From Shimia sp965227725 (GTDB taxonomy: Bacteria > Pseudomonadota > Alphaproteobacteria > Rhodobacterales > Rhodobacteraceae): a DNA stretch of 64,000 bases. Location of the stretch: the NCBI RefSeq assembly GCF_965227725.1, contig NZ_CBDDGH010000006.1, forward strand, positions 620,001 through 684,000, given 5' to 3'. Below are positions 1 through 8,498 of this stretch, piece by piece. The notes beneath the pieces are model-generated. The model ran no database searches, had not been told where the DNA came from, and saw nothing but the letters and a program-made list of their open reading frames with translations. How positions within the stretch are numbered: position 1 is the stretch's first letter; the number at the start of each line of letters is the position of its first letter. The position numbers and the translations under genes are program-made.

Positions 1-512
1 ACCTCGGTGGTGAAACGCACACAGCGCGTGCAGGAAATACAGCGTGTCATGGTGGTGGCCACAAGCGGGCCGAGGTTCAGATCGTCCACCGCGCGTTTGG
101 GCTCGCGGAAGCGGTTTTCACTGATGCCGTAGGCCATGGCCTGATCCTGAAGGTCGCATTCGCCCCCCTGATCGCAGATCGGGCAATCCAGCGGGTGGTT
201 GATGAGCATGAACTCCATCACCCCCTCACGCGCCTTTTTGACCATGGGCGAGTTGGTTTTGACCACAGGTGGCTGGCCTTCCGGCCCCGGGCGCAGGTCG
301 CGCACCTGCATGGCGCAGGAGGCCGCAGGTTTGGGGGGGCCGCCAACAACCTCCACAAGGCACATCCGACAGTTGCCCGCAATCGACAGGCGCTCGTGGT
401 AGCAGAAACGCGGTATTTCAATCCCGGCCACTTCGCAGGCCTGGATCAGGGTCATCGCGCTCTCTACCTCGACTTCGGTGTCGTCGATGATGATCTTGCG
501 GAGGTCAGACAT
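1..512 (-). CDS. nuoG: NADH-quinone oxidoreductase subunit G, 5' part (runs off the left edge)
   Basis: This is the start of the large Fe-S subunit of the complex I peripheral arm, which carries electrons from NuoF/NuoE towards NuoB. About 170 codons are visible, from the ATG at 512 to base 1, and the frame is open at the edge. The N-terminal [2Fe-2S] ferredoxin-like domain shows the motif RFCYHERLSIAGNCRMC. A later Cys-rich stretch (HPLDCPICDQGGECDLQ) matches the His/Cys ligand region for the next Fe-S clusters, and CISCTRC follows near the edge. It begins 4 bases after the DUF5333 gene, as expected in a nuo operon. Only the C-terminal molybdopterin-like domains are missing, because of the window boundary. 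Confidence 0.95.
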   Translation of the reverse strand, partial: MSDLRKIIIDDTEVEVESAMTLIQACEVAGIEIPRFCYHERLSIAGNCRMCLVEVVGGPPKPAASCAMQVRDLRPGPEGQPPVVKTNSPMVKKAREGVMEFMLINHPLDCPICDQGGECDLQDQAMAYGISENRFREPKRAVDDLNLGPLVATTMTRCISCTRCVRFTTE

Positions 513-515
513 GGC

Positions 516-920
516 TTACTTCGCCCTCAAATACACGCCGATCTGGCTGTTTCGTTCGATTTCGGCGCGCCCCAACGCACAGAAAGTTTCCGGATTGTCG
601 TAGCTGGCGCCCTTGTGTTTGAAATAGGCTTCGCCACGGGCACGCATGCGCGCCTTCTCGTCGTCAGAGTCCAGAAAAGACTGGATTTCCTCGTTGGTGT
701 AGCCCAGCTGGCGCGCTTTGCGCACAAGCGCCCAGCCGTCGGTCGCCCCTTTGAGCTTGCGCCCATCAAGGCTGTCACAGACATCAGCGATCTCAAAAGC
801 AACCAGCGCCCAGTAAAGCGGCTCGTAGATCTCTTTCACGTCCCGCAGCGATGGTTTGGCCGAGGCCCCTCCCGCGAGAACGAGACTTCCCAAGACAACA
901 GCAGACATCAGACGTTTCAT
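516..920 (-). CDS. DUF5333-type exported protein within the nuo operon
   Basis: A 134-residue protein with an N-terminal signal peptide (MKRLMSAVVLGSLVLAGGASA). The rest is predicted soluble and periplasmic, with a Cys pair at VCDSL and TFCALG. I recall this family (DUF5333) from the same place in other Rhodobacteraceae nuo operons; its function is unknown. The frame is open upstream to 1271, but the start at 920 is chosen because it gives a clean signal peptide and because a real gene occupies 1024-1395. It sits between the lipoprotein gene and nuoG on the same strand, so it is probably co-transcribed with complex I. A role as assembly or accessory factor is inference. Confidence 0.8.
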   Translation of the reverse strand: MKRLMSAVVLGSLVLAGGASAKPSLRDVKEIYEPLYWALVAFEIADVCDSLDGRKLKGATDGWALVRKARQLGYTNEEIQSFLDSDDEKARMRARGEAYFKHKGASYDNPETFCALGRAEIERNSQIGVYLRAK

Positions 921-1023
921 GCGCACACTCCTTTTGCACAGGCAAAGCGATCCTTTGCCAAGCTGCACAGAGCGGCGGAGGGGTCTGTTAGGCAATAACA
1001 ACCCGCGTATGTCTGATATCCGA

Positions 1024-1395
1024 TCAAGGGCGACAGAACCCTTCCAGCGTGATTTTGTCGTCCACCGGAATGATGGTGTCATCCTCCGGGCCAACCAGCC
1101 AATCCACGTTTGTCGTTCCGTATTCTGCAATGCAGTATTTGAACGCCTCATATTCCCCCGCCTGACGCGCGCCGAGCAGACTTTGATTGGCGCGCGCAAC
1201 GGTGACAGAGAAATGATCGCGCGTATCCCGCGACACTTTGTTGGCTTTGGCTTTGTAGCTGTGCCCGTCAAAGGTCACGCGGTCGCGTTTGCTGCGGAAA
1301 CTGTCCCGAAACGCCTCGCCACAGCCAGATAGGGCGGTGGCCGCCACAAGGATCATCAGAACCTTGGCACGTGGTGATTTCAGAGAGGTCTTCAT
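1024..1395 (-). CDS. small predicted lipoprotein in the nuo operon
   Basis: A 123-residue protein with a hydrophobic N-terminus ending in a lipobox-like LVAATALSGC, so a lipid-anchored periplasmic protein is likely. The mature part has a charged N-terminal stretch (FRSKRDRVTFDGHSYKAKA) and a Cys pair (KYCIAEYG and EGFCRP). I do not recognise a named family. An alternative ATG at 1407 would add four residues. It lies between nuoF, 19 bases upstream, and the DUF5333 gene on the same strand, so it belongs to the complex I transcription unit. The function is unknown. Confidence 0.7.
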   Translation of the reverse strand: MKTSLKSPRAKVLMILVAATALSGCGEAFRDSFRSKRDRVTFDGHSYKAKANKVSRDTRDHFSVTVARANQSLLGARQAGEYEAFKYCIAEYGTTNVDWLVGPEDDTIIPVDDKITLEGFCRP

Positions 1396-1414
1396 AGTTA
1401 AGTCCATTGTTCGT

Positions 1415-2713
1415 TTACTCCGCCGCCAATGCGCCCATGCGGCCGGTTTTATTGGCTTTGATGCGGTCTTCGATTTCGCCACGGAAGTTGCGGATGAGGC
1501 CCTGGATCGGCCATGCAGCCGCGTCGCCAAGGGCGCAGATGGTGTGGCCCTCAACCTGTTTGGTCACATCCCACAGCATGTCGATCTCTTCGACATCCGC
1601 TTTGCCCTGCACCAGACGGTCCATGACGCGCATCATCCAGCCGGTGCCTTCGCGGCACGGTGTGCATTGACCGCAGCTTTCGTGTTTGTAAAATTTGGAC
1701 AGGCGCCAGATCGCTTTGATGATGTCGGTCTGCTTGTCCATCACGATCACGGCGGCGGTGCCGAGACCGGAGCCCAGATCGTTGCGCAGGTAGTCAAAAT
1801 CCATGATTGCGTCGCGCATGTTTTCACCGCGCACACAAGGCACGGAAGAGCCGCCCGGGATCACCGCCAAGAGATTGTCCCACCCGCCGCGAATGCCGCC
1901 GCAGTGCTTTTCGACCAGCTCCTCAAAGGAGATCGACATGGCCTCTTCGACGACACAGGGGTTGTTCACGTGACCGGAGATCGCAAAAAGCTTGGTGCCC
2001 GCGTTGTTGGGGCGGCCAAAACCGGCAAACCACTCAGCGCCGCGGCGCAGGATGGTGGGCACCACGGCGATGGATTCCACGTTGTTCACCGTGGTCGGGC
2101 AGCCATAAAGCCCCGCGCCCGCCGGGAACGGCGGCTTCATGCGTGGCATGCCTTTTTTGCCCTCAAGGCTTTCGATCAGCGCGGTCTCTTCGCCGCAGAT
2201 ATAGGCACCAGCGCCATGGTGCAGGAAGACGTCAAAATCCCAGCCGGAACCAGCCGCGTTTTTGCCAAGCAGGCCCGCATCATAAGCTTCGTCAATCGCG
2301 GCCTGCAGGGCCTCGCGCTCGCGAATATATTCGCCGCGCAGATAGATGTAGCAGGTGTGGGCGTTCATCGCGAAAGAGGCGATCAGCGCGCCTTCGATCA
2401 GCGTGTGCGGATCGTGGCGCATGATTTCGCGGTCTTTGCAGGTGCCGGGCTCGGATTCATCGGCGTTGATCACCAGATAGGCCGGACGCCCGTCGCTTTC
2501 CTTGGGCATAAAGGACCATTTCAGACCGGTCGGGAAGCCCGCGCCGCCGCGCCCGCGCAAACCGGAGGCCTTCATGGTGTCAATGATCGCATCACGCCCC
2601 TGCTGGATCAGCTTGGCGGTGCCATCCCAATGGCCACGCGCCTGCGCGCCTTTGAGCGTGCGATCATGCATGCCATAGAGGTTCGTAAAGATACGGTCCT
2701 GATCTTTGAGCAT
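1415..2713 (-). CDS. nuoF: NADH-quinone oxidoreductase subunit F (NADH- and FMN-binding)
   Basis: This 432-residue protein is the NADH-oxidising subunit of complex I on the cytoplasmic arm. It binds NADH, FMN and one [4Fe-4S] cluster. Visible motifs are the Gly-rich nucleotide-binding segment GLRGRGGAGFPTG near residue 52, the GAGAYICGEETALIESLEG segment, and the cluster motif ESCGQCTPCREGT with a later Cys in GHTICALGD. Length and motif order match full-length NuoF of alphaproteobacteria. The ATG at 2713 lies 4 bases after the DUF5337 gene. Nothing looks broken. Confidence 0.97.
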   Translation of the reverse strand: MLKDQDRIFTNLYGMHDRTLKGAQARGHWDGTAKLIQQGRDAIIDTMKASGLRGRGGAGFPTGLKWSFMPKESDGRPAYLVINADESEPGTCKDREIMRHDPHTLIEGALIASFAMNAHTCYIYLRGEYIREREALQAAIDEAYDAGLLGKNAAGSGWDFDVFLHHGAGAYICGEETALIESLEGKKGMPRMKPPFPAGAGLYGCPTTVNNVESIAVVPTILRRGAEWFAGFGRPNNAGTKLFAISGHVNNPCVVEEAMSISFEELVEKHCGGIRGGWDNLLAVIPGGSSVPCVRGENMRDAIMDFDYLRNDLGSGLGTAAVIVMDKQTDIIKAIWRLSKFYKHESCGQCTPCREGTGWMMRVMDRLVQGKADVEEIDMLWDVTKQVEGHTICALGDAAAWPIQGLIRNFRGEIEDRIKANKTGRMGALAAE

Positions 2714-2717
2714 CCCG

Positions 2718-2942
2718 TTACCTTTCGTCTGTCTGACGCGCGCGCCAGATATTGAAGATCATCACAATGGCGAAGACAAACCCCGCCAGAGCAATCAGAT
2801 CGAGCAGGCCGCGTGTCCGCTGGGACAGCTCAAGCGAATTGCCGATCAGAATGGCCACAATCCAGTACACACCTGTACCAGCAATCACGAGCGCGGCTTT
2901 GCGCCCGGCTTTTGCCGAAGGGGTCTGGGTTTGGGCCGCCAT
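2718..2942 (-). CDS. DUF5337-type small membrane protein in the nuo operon
   Basis: A 74-residue protein with a short polar N-terminus followed by two hydrophobic segments (around residues 16-35 and 46-65), so a small two-helix inner-membrane protein is expected. I recall this family (DUF5337) lying between nuoE and nuoF in Rhodobacteraceae; no function is established that I know of. It starts 3 bases after nuoE ends and stops 4 bases before nuoF starts, so translation is probably coupled. An accessory or assembly role for complex I is inference from position alone. Confidence 0.8.
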   Translation of the reverse strand: MAAQTQTPSAKAGRKAALVIAGTGVYWIVAILIGNSLELSQRTRGLLDLIALAGFVFAIVMIFNIWRARQTDER

Positions 2943-2945
2943 GAC

Positions 2946-4070
2946 TTAATCCTCGTATACGTCGCCTTTGGCGACCTTTTTGGAGAATTCTGTTTCACCA
3001 CCCTCAGCAAGCAGCTTTGCTTGCTCGACCCAGCCGTCGCGGTCGATGCGGCCTTTGAACGACAGTTTGTCATCCATCTCGGCGATGTCGTCAGCGGACC
3101 AGCCCGCGATCTGGGCAAAGGTTGTCACGCCCGCATCATGCAGCTTTTTCTCCAGCGCGGGGCCAACGCCCTTGAGCTGTTTGAGATCATCGGCGGCATC
3201 CGCCTTAGCCGGTTTCTTGGCTTTGGCCTTGGGCTTGGACGCTTTTTTCTCTGCCTTCTGATCCGCTTTCTTGGCCTCTTCGGCCTGTTTGGCGGCGGGC
3301 TTGGGCGTCGGTGCCGGTTTGGGCGGTTGGCCTTCGGCTGCGCGTCCGGCAACCACACCGTCTTTGCCCACCCATGGGGTCAGAATGGGCACTTCGGTGC
3401 CGTCGATGCGTTTGATGGAATCGCCAATATCGGTGGCAAGCTGCACAGAGGCGTTATACTGCGTCTGGCCGCTGTCATAATCCTTCAGGCTGGTCAGGCC
3501 GGAGAGCGGCTCTGCGGCATAGCGCCCGTTTTGCGGACCCGGGGTCGGAACATTGCCAGCGGCCATGTCATCCAGCATCTGGGCAAAGCCTTCGGCGGTC
3601 AGATCCTCAAAGTAGTCTTTGCCAATCTGCGCCATAGGCGCGTTGGTGCAGGCCCCGAGGCATTCGACCTCTTCCCAGGAAAACTTGCCGTCTGCTGACA
3701 GCTCATGCGGCTTGGCGGCGATCTTCTCTTTGCAAACCGCGATCAGGTCTTCGGCGCCGCAGATCATGCAGGAAGTGGTGCCGCAAATCTGGATATGGGC
3801 GACAGAGCCCACCGGCTGAAGCTGGAACATGAAGTAGAAGGACGCAACCTCAAGCACGCGCATATAGGCCATGCCAAGCATATCGGCGACGGCCTCAATA
3901 GCCGGTTTGGTCAGCCAGCCTTCCTGCTCCTGCGCACGCCACAACAGAGGGATCACCGCAGAGGCCTGACGGCCGTCCGGATATTTGGTGATCTGCGCCT
4001 CGGCCCAGGTCTGGTTGGCAGCGGTGAAAGCGAAGCTTTCGGGTTGTTCGTGATACAAACGACGGAGCAT
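2946..4070 (-). CDS. nuoE: NADH-quinone oxidoreductase subunit E with long C-terminal extension
   Basis: The N-terminal ~170 residues are a normal NuoE thioredoxin-like [2Fe-2S] domain of the complex I arm, with the four-cysteine pattern CGTTSC plus CLGAC. The protein is 374 residues long, about twice the usual 160-220. The extension has a Pro/Ala/Lys-rich linker (about residues 245-300, rich in KKA and PKA) and a small C-terminal helical domain starting LKQLKGVGPALEKKLHDAG, a helix-hairpin-helix-like GVGP motif. I have seen similar tails on Rhodobacterales NuoE; their job is unknown. The ATG at 4070 overlaps the nuoD stop by one base (TAATG). Confidence 0.95.
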   Translation of the reverse strand: MLRRLYHEQPESFAFTAANQTWAEAQITKYPDGRQASAVIPLLWRAQEQEGWLTKPAIEAVADMLGMAYMRVLEVASFYFMFQLQPVGSVAHIQICGTTSCMICGAEDLIAVCKEKIAAKPHELSADGKFSWEEVECLGACTNAPMAQIGKDYFEDLTAEGFAQMLDDMAAGNVPTPGPQNGRYAAEPLSGLTSLKDYDSGQTQYNASVQLATDIGDSIKRIDGTEVPILTPWVGKDGVVAGRAAEGQPPKPAPTPKPAAKQAEEAKKADQKAEKKASKPKAKAKKPAKADAADDLKQLKGVGPALEKKLHDAGVTTFAQIAGWSADDIAEMDDKLSFKGRIDRDGWVEQAKLLAEGGETEFSKKVAKGDVYED

Positions 4071-5296
4071 TAGCGATCAATCTCCCCGAACACGATGTCC
4101 ATGGTGCCAATGATGGCGGCGACATCGGCGAGTTGGTGGCCGGTGGCGATGTGATCCATCGCTTGCAGATGCAGATAGCCCGGCGCGCGCAGTTTGGCGC
4201 GGTAGGGTTTATTGGTGCCATCCGCCACCATGTAGACGCCAAATTCGCCTTTGGGCGCTTCGACAGCGGCGTAGACTTCACCGGCAGGCACGTGGAAGCC
4301 TTCGGTGTAAAGCTTGAAGTGGTGGATCAGGCTTTCCATCGAGGTTTTCATGTCACCGCGTTTGGGCGGGGTCAGTTTGCCGCGCGACAGCACATCGCCG
4401 GTGGCTTCGCGCAGTTTCACAATCGCCTGACGCATGATGCTGACCGATTGGCGCATCTCTTCCATGCGCATCAAGTAGCGGTCATAGCAGTCCCCGTTTT
4501 TGCCAACCGGGATCTGGAATTCAAACTCGTTGTAGCACTCATAAGGCTGCGCGCGACGCAGATCCCATGCCATGCCCACAGAGCGCGCCATCACACCGGA
4601 CATGCCGTAATCAAGCACGTCCTGCTCTGTCACGACGCCAATGTCGACGTTGCGCTGTTTGAAAATGCGGTTTTCGGTCAGCAGCTCGTCAATATCCGCG
4701 ATCACCTGCGGGAACTCGATGGCCCATTCCTCGATGTCATCCACCAGCTTGTCGGGCAGATCCTGATGCACACCGCCGGGGCGGAAGTAGTTGGCGTGCA
4801 GACGCGCACCGCAGGCACGCTCATAAAACACCATGAGCTTTTCACGCTCTTCAAAACCCCAGAGCGGCGGGGTCAGCGCGCCCACATCCATCGCCTGTGT
4901 GGTGATGTTCATCAAGTGGTTCAGCACACGCCCGATTTCACAGAACAGCACACGAATGAGCTGGGCGCGACGCGGCACTTCGGTGGCGGTCAGCTTTTCA
5001 ATCGCCAGACACCATGCGTGCTCCTGGTTCATCGGCGCCACATAGTCGAGGCGGTCGAGATAGGGCAGGTTTTGCAGGTAGGTGCGGCTCTCCATCAGCT
5101 TTTCGGTGCCGCGGTGTAACAGACCCACGTGGGGGTCGCAGCGCTCTACGATTTCGCCGTCAAGCTCCAGCACCAGACGCAGCACGCCGTGGGCCGCCGG
5201 GTGTTGCGGGCCGAAGTTGATGTTGAAGTTGCGGATCTTCTGTTCGCCGCTCAGCGCATCCACGCTGCCGTCATCAAATTTGGAGCCGTCCATCAT
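4070..5296 (-). CDS. nuoD: NADH-quinone oxidoreductase subunit D
   Basis: This 408-residue subunit forms, with NuoB, the quinone-reducing chamber of complex I. The N-terminal FNINFGPQHPAAHGVLRL signature is characteristic of the 49-kDa subunit family. Further conserved stretches are LLHRGTEKLME, MNQEHAWCLAIEKL and the C-terminal LRAPGYLHLQAMDH. The start at 5296 overlaps nuoC by four bases (ATGA type), and the stop overlaps the nuoE start, so translation is coupled. Length and motifs are normal. Confidence 0.97.
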   Translation of the reverse strand: MMDGSKFDDGSVDALSGEQKIRNFNINFGPQHPAAHGVLRLVLELDGEIVERCDPHVGLLHRGTEKLMESRTYLQNLPYLDRLDYVAPMNQEHAWCLAIEKLTATEVPRRAQLIRVLFCEIGRVLNHLMNITTQAMDVGALTPPLWGFEEREKLMVFYERACGARLHANYFRPGGVHQDLPDKLVDDIEEWAIEFPQVIADIDELLTENRIFKQRNVDIGVVTEQDVLDYGMSGVMARSVGMAWDLRRAQPYECYNEFEFQIPVGKNGDCYDRYLMRMEEMRQSVSIMRQAIVKLREATGDVLSRGKLTPPKRGDMKTSMESLIHHFKLYTEGFHVPAGEVYAAVEAPKGEFGVYMVADGTNKPYRAKLRAPGYLHLQAMDHIATGHQLADVAAIIGTMDIVFGEIDR

Positions 5297-5898
5297 GAGG
5301 TGCCCTCCTTCTCATCGCCGGGCAGGATGTAGTTGGCCCCTTCCCATGGCGACATGAAATCAAATTGGCGGTAATCCTGTGTGAGCTGTACCGGCTCATA
5401 GACCACGCGCTTTTGCACTTCGTCATAGCGCACTTCGGTGTAGCCGGTGGTCGGGAAATCCTTGCGCAGCGGATGGCCGCGGAAGCCATAATCCGTCAGC
5501 AGGCGGCGCAGGTCCGGGTGCTCGGAGAAGATGATGCCGAACATGTCAAAGACTTCGCGCTCAAACCAGTTGGCCGAGGGATGCACGGAAGTGATCGACG
5601 GTACGGTCTCATCTTCACGTGCCGCCACGCGCAGGCGCACGCGCTGGTTCTGGAACATGCTCAGGAAGTGATAGACCACGTCAAAGCGGCGGGAGCGCTC
5701 GGGATAGTCCACAGCGGTGATATCCACGAGTGTGGAGAAACGGCATGTGGCGTCAGAGCGCAGGAAATCGACAAACTCCACAATGTTGGTGGGTGTCACG
5801 TCGATGGTGAGCTCGTCAAAGGCGACGTGCCAGCTCAGGACACAATCGGGGCGCTTCAGCTCGATGTGGGCGCCAAGTTCATTCAGGGCTTCGCTCAT
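5293..5898 (-). CDS. nuoC: NADH-quinone oxidoreductase subunit C
   Basis: A 201-residue 30-kDa-type subunit of the complex I connecting module. The family signature is clear around residues 115-150, where ANWFEREVFDMFGIIFSEHP is followed by DLRRLLTDYGFRGHPLRKDFP. The C-terminus has the usual QDYRQFDFMSPWEG. It is separate from NuoD, not fused as in E. coli. It overlaps nuoB by four bases upstream and nuoD by four bases downstream. Confidence 0.97.
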   Translation of the reverse strand: MSEALNELGAHIELKRPDCVLSWHVAFDELTIDVTPTNIVEFVDFLRSDATCRFSTLVDITAVDYPERSRRFDVVYHFLSMFQNQRVRLRVAAREDETVPSITSVHPSANWFEREVFDMFGIIFSEHPDLRRLLTDYGFRGHPLRKDFPTTGYTEVRYDEVQKRVVYEPVQLTQDYRQFDFMSPWEGANYILPGDEKEGTS

Positions 5899-6419
5899 CG
5901 TTCAATGGTCCCCGTGCGGCGGATTTTGCGTTGCAGCTGTAGCAGACCATAGAGCAGCGCTTCTGCGGTGGGCGGACAACCGGGAACGTAGATGTCGACA
6001 GGGACGATGCGGTCACAGCCGCGCACAACAGAGTAGCTGTAGTGGTAGTAGCCGCCGCCGTTTGCGCAGGATCCCATGGAGATCACATAGCGCGGCTCTG
6101 GCATCTGGTCATAAACCTTGCGCAGCGCGGGAGCCATTTTGTTGGTCAGCGTGCCAGCAACAATCATCACATCAGACTGGCGCGGGGAGGCACGCGGCGC
6201 GATGCCAAAGCGCTCTGCATCGTAACGCGGCATGGAGGTGTGCATCATCTCAACCGCGCAGCAGGCCAGACCAAAGGTCATCCAGTGCAAGGACCCTGTG
6301 CGACCCCAGTTGATCAGATCTTCGGCGTTGGTGAGCAGAAAGCCCTTGTCCTGAAGCTCTGTGTTGATGGCTTGAGTGACCACCTCGCGGTCAACTCCAG
6401 CGGTATTCGAACCGGTCAT
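5895..6419 (-). CDS. nuoB: NADH-quinone oxidoreductase subunit B
   Basis: A 174-residue subunit carrying cluster N2, the last Fe-S centre before quinone. The ligand motifs are visible: MTFGLACCAVEMMH (adjacent Cys pair), ISMGSCANGGGYYHYSYSVV and VPGCPPTAEALLYG. The frame is open further upstream, but the ATG at 6419 (MTGSNTAGVDRE) is chosen because it overlaps the nuoA stop by one base (TGATG), a typical coupled arrangement. Length agrees with alphaproteobacterial NuoB. Confidence 0.96.
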   Translation of the reverse strand: MTGSNTAGVDREVVTQAINTELQDKGFLLTNAEDLINWGRTGSLHWMTFGLACCAVEMMHTSMPRYDAERFGIAPRASPRQSDVMIVAGTLTNKMAPALRKVYDQMPEPRYVISMGSCANGGGYYHYSYSVVRGCDRIVPVDIYVPGCPPTAEALLYGLLQLQRKIRRTGTIER

Positions 6420-6784
6420 CACTCCCATTCCAGCGCTCCTTTTTTCCATTCATAGGCGAACCCAATGGTCAATACGGCCAGGAACACCATCATGGACCAG
6501 AAACCGATCATCGACACATCCTTGAAGGCGACGGCCCAGGGGAAGAGGAAGGCGATTTCCAGATCGAAGATGATGAAAAGGATCGAAACCAGATAGAAGC
6601 GCACATCGAATTTCATGCGGGCGTCATCAAAGGCGTTAAAGCCACATTCATAGGCGCTGACTTTTTCGGGGTCGGGGCTGCGAACGGCCAAAACAACGGC
6701 GGCAAGAATGAAAACAAGACCGAGGCCGATCGCTACGGCCATAAAGACGAGAATGGGGAAATATTCCCTGAGCATCTCTTCCAA
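6419..6784 (-). CDS. nuoA: NADH-quinone oxidoreductase subunit A, probable TTG start
   Basis: A 121-residue membrane subunit with three hydrophobic segments and the conserved SAYECGFNAFDDARMKFDVRFY loop that contributes to the quinone site. It is the first nuo gene. The start is decided by the ribosome-binding site: AAGGAG lies six bases upstream of a TTG at 6784 giving MEEMLREYFP, whereas the first ATG (6775) would be 15 bases away. A TTG start may keep complex I translation low; that consequence is inference. Confidence 0.94.
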   Translation of the reverse strand: MEEMLREYFPILVFMAVAIGLGLVFILAAVVLAVRSPDPEKVSAYECGFNAFDDARMKFDVRFYLVSILFIIFDLEIAFLFPWAVAFKDVSMIGFWSMMVFLAVLTIGFAYEWKKGALEWE

Positions 6785-7130
6785 TGGTAGCTCCTTTCAT
6801 GCACGCCGAGTTGGTGCAGTCAGATGGCTTTAAATACTCTCCGTGGGTTTACCGCCGCGTCATGTCTGGGTCAACAATTTGCATGGCCTGCCCACGGTCA
6901 GTTGATTTCACGTTTCCTATTAAAAAAGAATTGCTTAAGGCAAAAAACTGCATCTGTGAAAGAATAGAGCCTGCAGCGTGGCCTCGCGAATCTTCGTGAA
7001 TGACCGTGGCCGAAAGGGTTGATTCCAAAATTGGTTAATACCGAAGGGTTTTCGTCAGCTTCGGCAAGTTCACTGCCTCAGACCGAGGTGCAAGACGCTC
7101 TGGCACGCTTTACCCTCTGATCTTACGCGT
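6785..7130. promoter_or_regulatory. intergenic region expected to hold the nuo promoter
   Basis: No gene is supported here. This 346-base stretch must contain the start of nuo transcription or a leader from the upstream gene. A TTGACC hexamer on the minus strand (6869-6874) could be a -35 box, but the matching -10 (around 6846-6851) is poor. A weak hairpin CCGAAG/CTTCGG spans 7041-7064. No FNR-type box was found. Confidence 0.4.
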
Positions 7131-7643
7131 TTATTCCGGCGCCTCTGTGGGGGTGGCTTCGGCAAAATGGCGCAGATTTTGCAGCCCGGCCTCCATGGCC
7201 TGCATCAGCGCGTTTACATCTGGCGTCGCCCATTCCGGAAAGACTTCGGTGAGCTCCCCGGCCACCTCGCCCGCCACTTCCTGACTGCTGGCAAGAACTG
7301 TAGCGGCATAATCATCAAAGGTTTGGCTCGGGTTTTCGGCTTGCCAGCGCTGATATGCCGCATACTCAAAAGCGGTTGCCGCAGCCAAGCCGACAACCGG
7401 AACCGCGACGGCCACCCGCCGAAGACGCGCCTTGGCTTTCTCTTTGGATCGGGCCTTGGCGACAGCGCGCCTTTCTTCGGCCTCAGATTTCACCTCGGCC
7501 AGCGCCAGCGCGCTGGTGACAGCTGCGGCGCGCCAAATCGGCTGAACCACAAAGTTGAGTACGCCAAGCGCAAGATTGGCCAAAAGGCTCACCACAAAGA
7601 GCAGGCGCAGATTGGTGCGCACGAAAAGTAAGATCCAGCGCAT
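7131..7643 (-). CDS. hypothetical membrane protein
   Basis: A 170-residue protein of unrecognised family. The N-terminus begins MRWILLFVRTNLRLLFVVSLL, a hydrophobic segment followed by more hydrophobic sequence. A basic, charged, probably helical stretch (SEAEERRAVAKARSKEKAKARLRR, about residues 53-76) precedes a second hydrophobic segment (VAVAVPVVGLAAATAFEYAA). The C-terminal ~70 residues are acidic and soluble. It lies between liuC and the nuo promoter region, on the same strand as both, 57 bases after liuC. The start at 7643 was chosen over an upstream extension that lacks support. Function is unknown. Confidence 0.6.
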   Translation of the reverse strand: MRWILLFVRTNLRLLFVVSLLANLALGVLNFVVQPIWRAAAVTSALALAEVKSEAEERRAVAKARSKEKAKARLRRVAVAVPVVGLAAATAFEYAAYQRWQAENPSQTFDDYAATVLASSQEVAGEVAGELTEVFPEWATPDVNALMQAMEAGLQNLRHFAEATPTEAPE

Positions 7644-7700
7644 CGGCTTGCGTCTCCCAGAACCAGACAGCGTGCAGCGAGAGCTGCACCCCATGCCAGC

Positions 7701-8486
7701 CTAGCGCACCCAAGCCGGTTTTTCTTTGGCGAAAAACGCTTTGATGCCTTCCTGCGCCTCAGCCCCTTCCCAGCAGGCCACGAGCTCAGAAATTGTGTGG
7801 TCGATCACCGCGTCATCAATCGTTGGTCCAAGTTTGCGCGCCAGCGCCTTTGCGCGTGCCACAGCTTCAGGTGCGCAGGACAGATACGGGACAATTTCCG
7901 CCTCGACGGCGGCGTCCAGATCATCGGTAGGAACCGCTTTGGCCAGAAGCCCGAGCGCAACCGCTTCCGGTGCCTTGAAAAGGCGCGCCGACATAAACAC
8001 ACGGCGGGCCATCGCCTCCCCCATGCGCGACAGCACATAAGGCCCGATGGTTGCCGGGATCAGACCCAGCCTGGTTTCGGTCAGCCCCATGGTCAAGCTG
8101 TCAGCGCCAATCGCCACATCACAGACGCTGGCCATGCCAACACCCCCGCCAAAGGCGTTGCCCTGCAGGCGGCCAATCAAGGGTTTTGGCAGGGTGTTGA
8201 GCGCCTGAAGGGCCTCCGCCAGTTTGCGGGCCTCGACAAAGCGGGTCTTTGCATCAGCTGCCATCTGCGCCTGCATCCACCCGAGATCCCCGCCCGCACA
8301 GAACGATTTGCCCGCCCCGGTCAGCACAACCACGCGCACCGCAGGATCAGCGCCAAGCGCTTCGGCAGCCTGTTTGAGTTCGGTGATCATGGTGCCGGAC
8401 ATGGCATTGTGTTTTTCCGGGCGGTTGAGCGTCAGCGTAGCGACCCCGCGTGCATCCACATCAATCAAGAGCGTTTCAAAGCGCAT
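7701..8486 (-). CDS. liuC: methylglutaconyl-CoA hydratase (enoyl-CoA hydratase family)
   Basis: A 261-residue crotonase-fold enzyme expected to hydrate 3-methylglutaconyl-CoA to HMG-CoA in leucine breakdown. Motifs seen are GAGKSFCAGGDLGWMQ and GNAFGGGVGMASVCDVAIG (oxyanion hole and CoA site) and TETRLGLIPATIGPYV, which resembles AUH-type hydratases more than generic PEV-type crotonases. The neighbours liuE, liuD and liuB on the same strand fix the pathway. It follows liuE by 12 bases. Confidence 0.88.
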   Translation of the reverse strand: MRFETLLIDVDARGVATLTLNRPEKHNAMSGTMITELKQAAEALGADPAVRVVVLTGAGKSFCAGGDLGWMQAQMAADAKTRFVEARKLAEALQALNTLPKPLIGRLQGNAFGGGVGMASVCDVAIGADSLTMGLTETRLGLIPATIGPYVLSRMGEAMARRVFMSARLFKAPEAVALGLLAKAVPTDDLDAAVEAEIVPYLSCAPEAVARAKALARKLGPTIDDAVIDHTISELVACWEGAEAQEGIKAFFAKEKPAWVR

Positions 8487-8498
8487 TCAGATCAGTCC

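Noticed and set aside
6784..6999. 71-codon plus-strand frame in the nuo upstream region
   Set aside because: No Shine-Dalgarno sequence or recognisable content; the region is more likely the nuo promoter.
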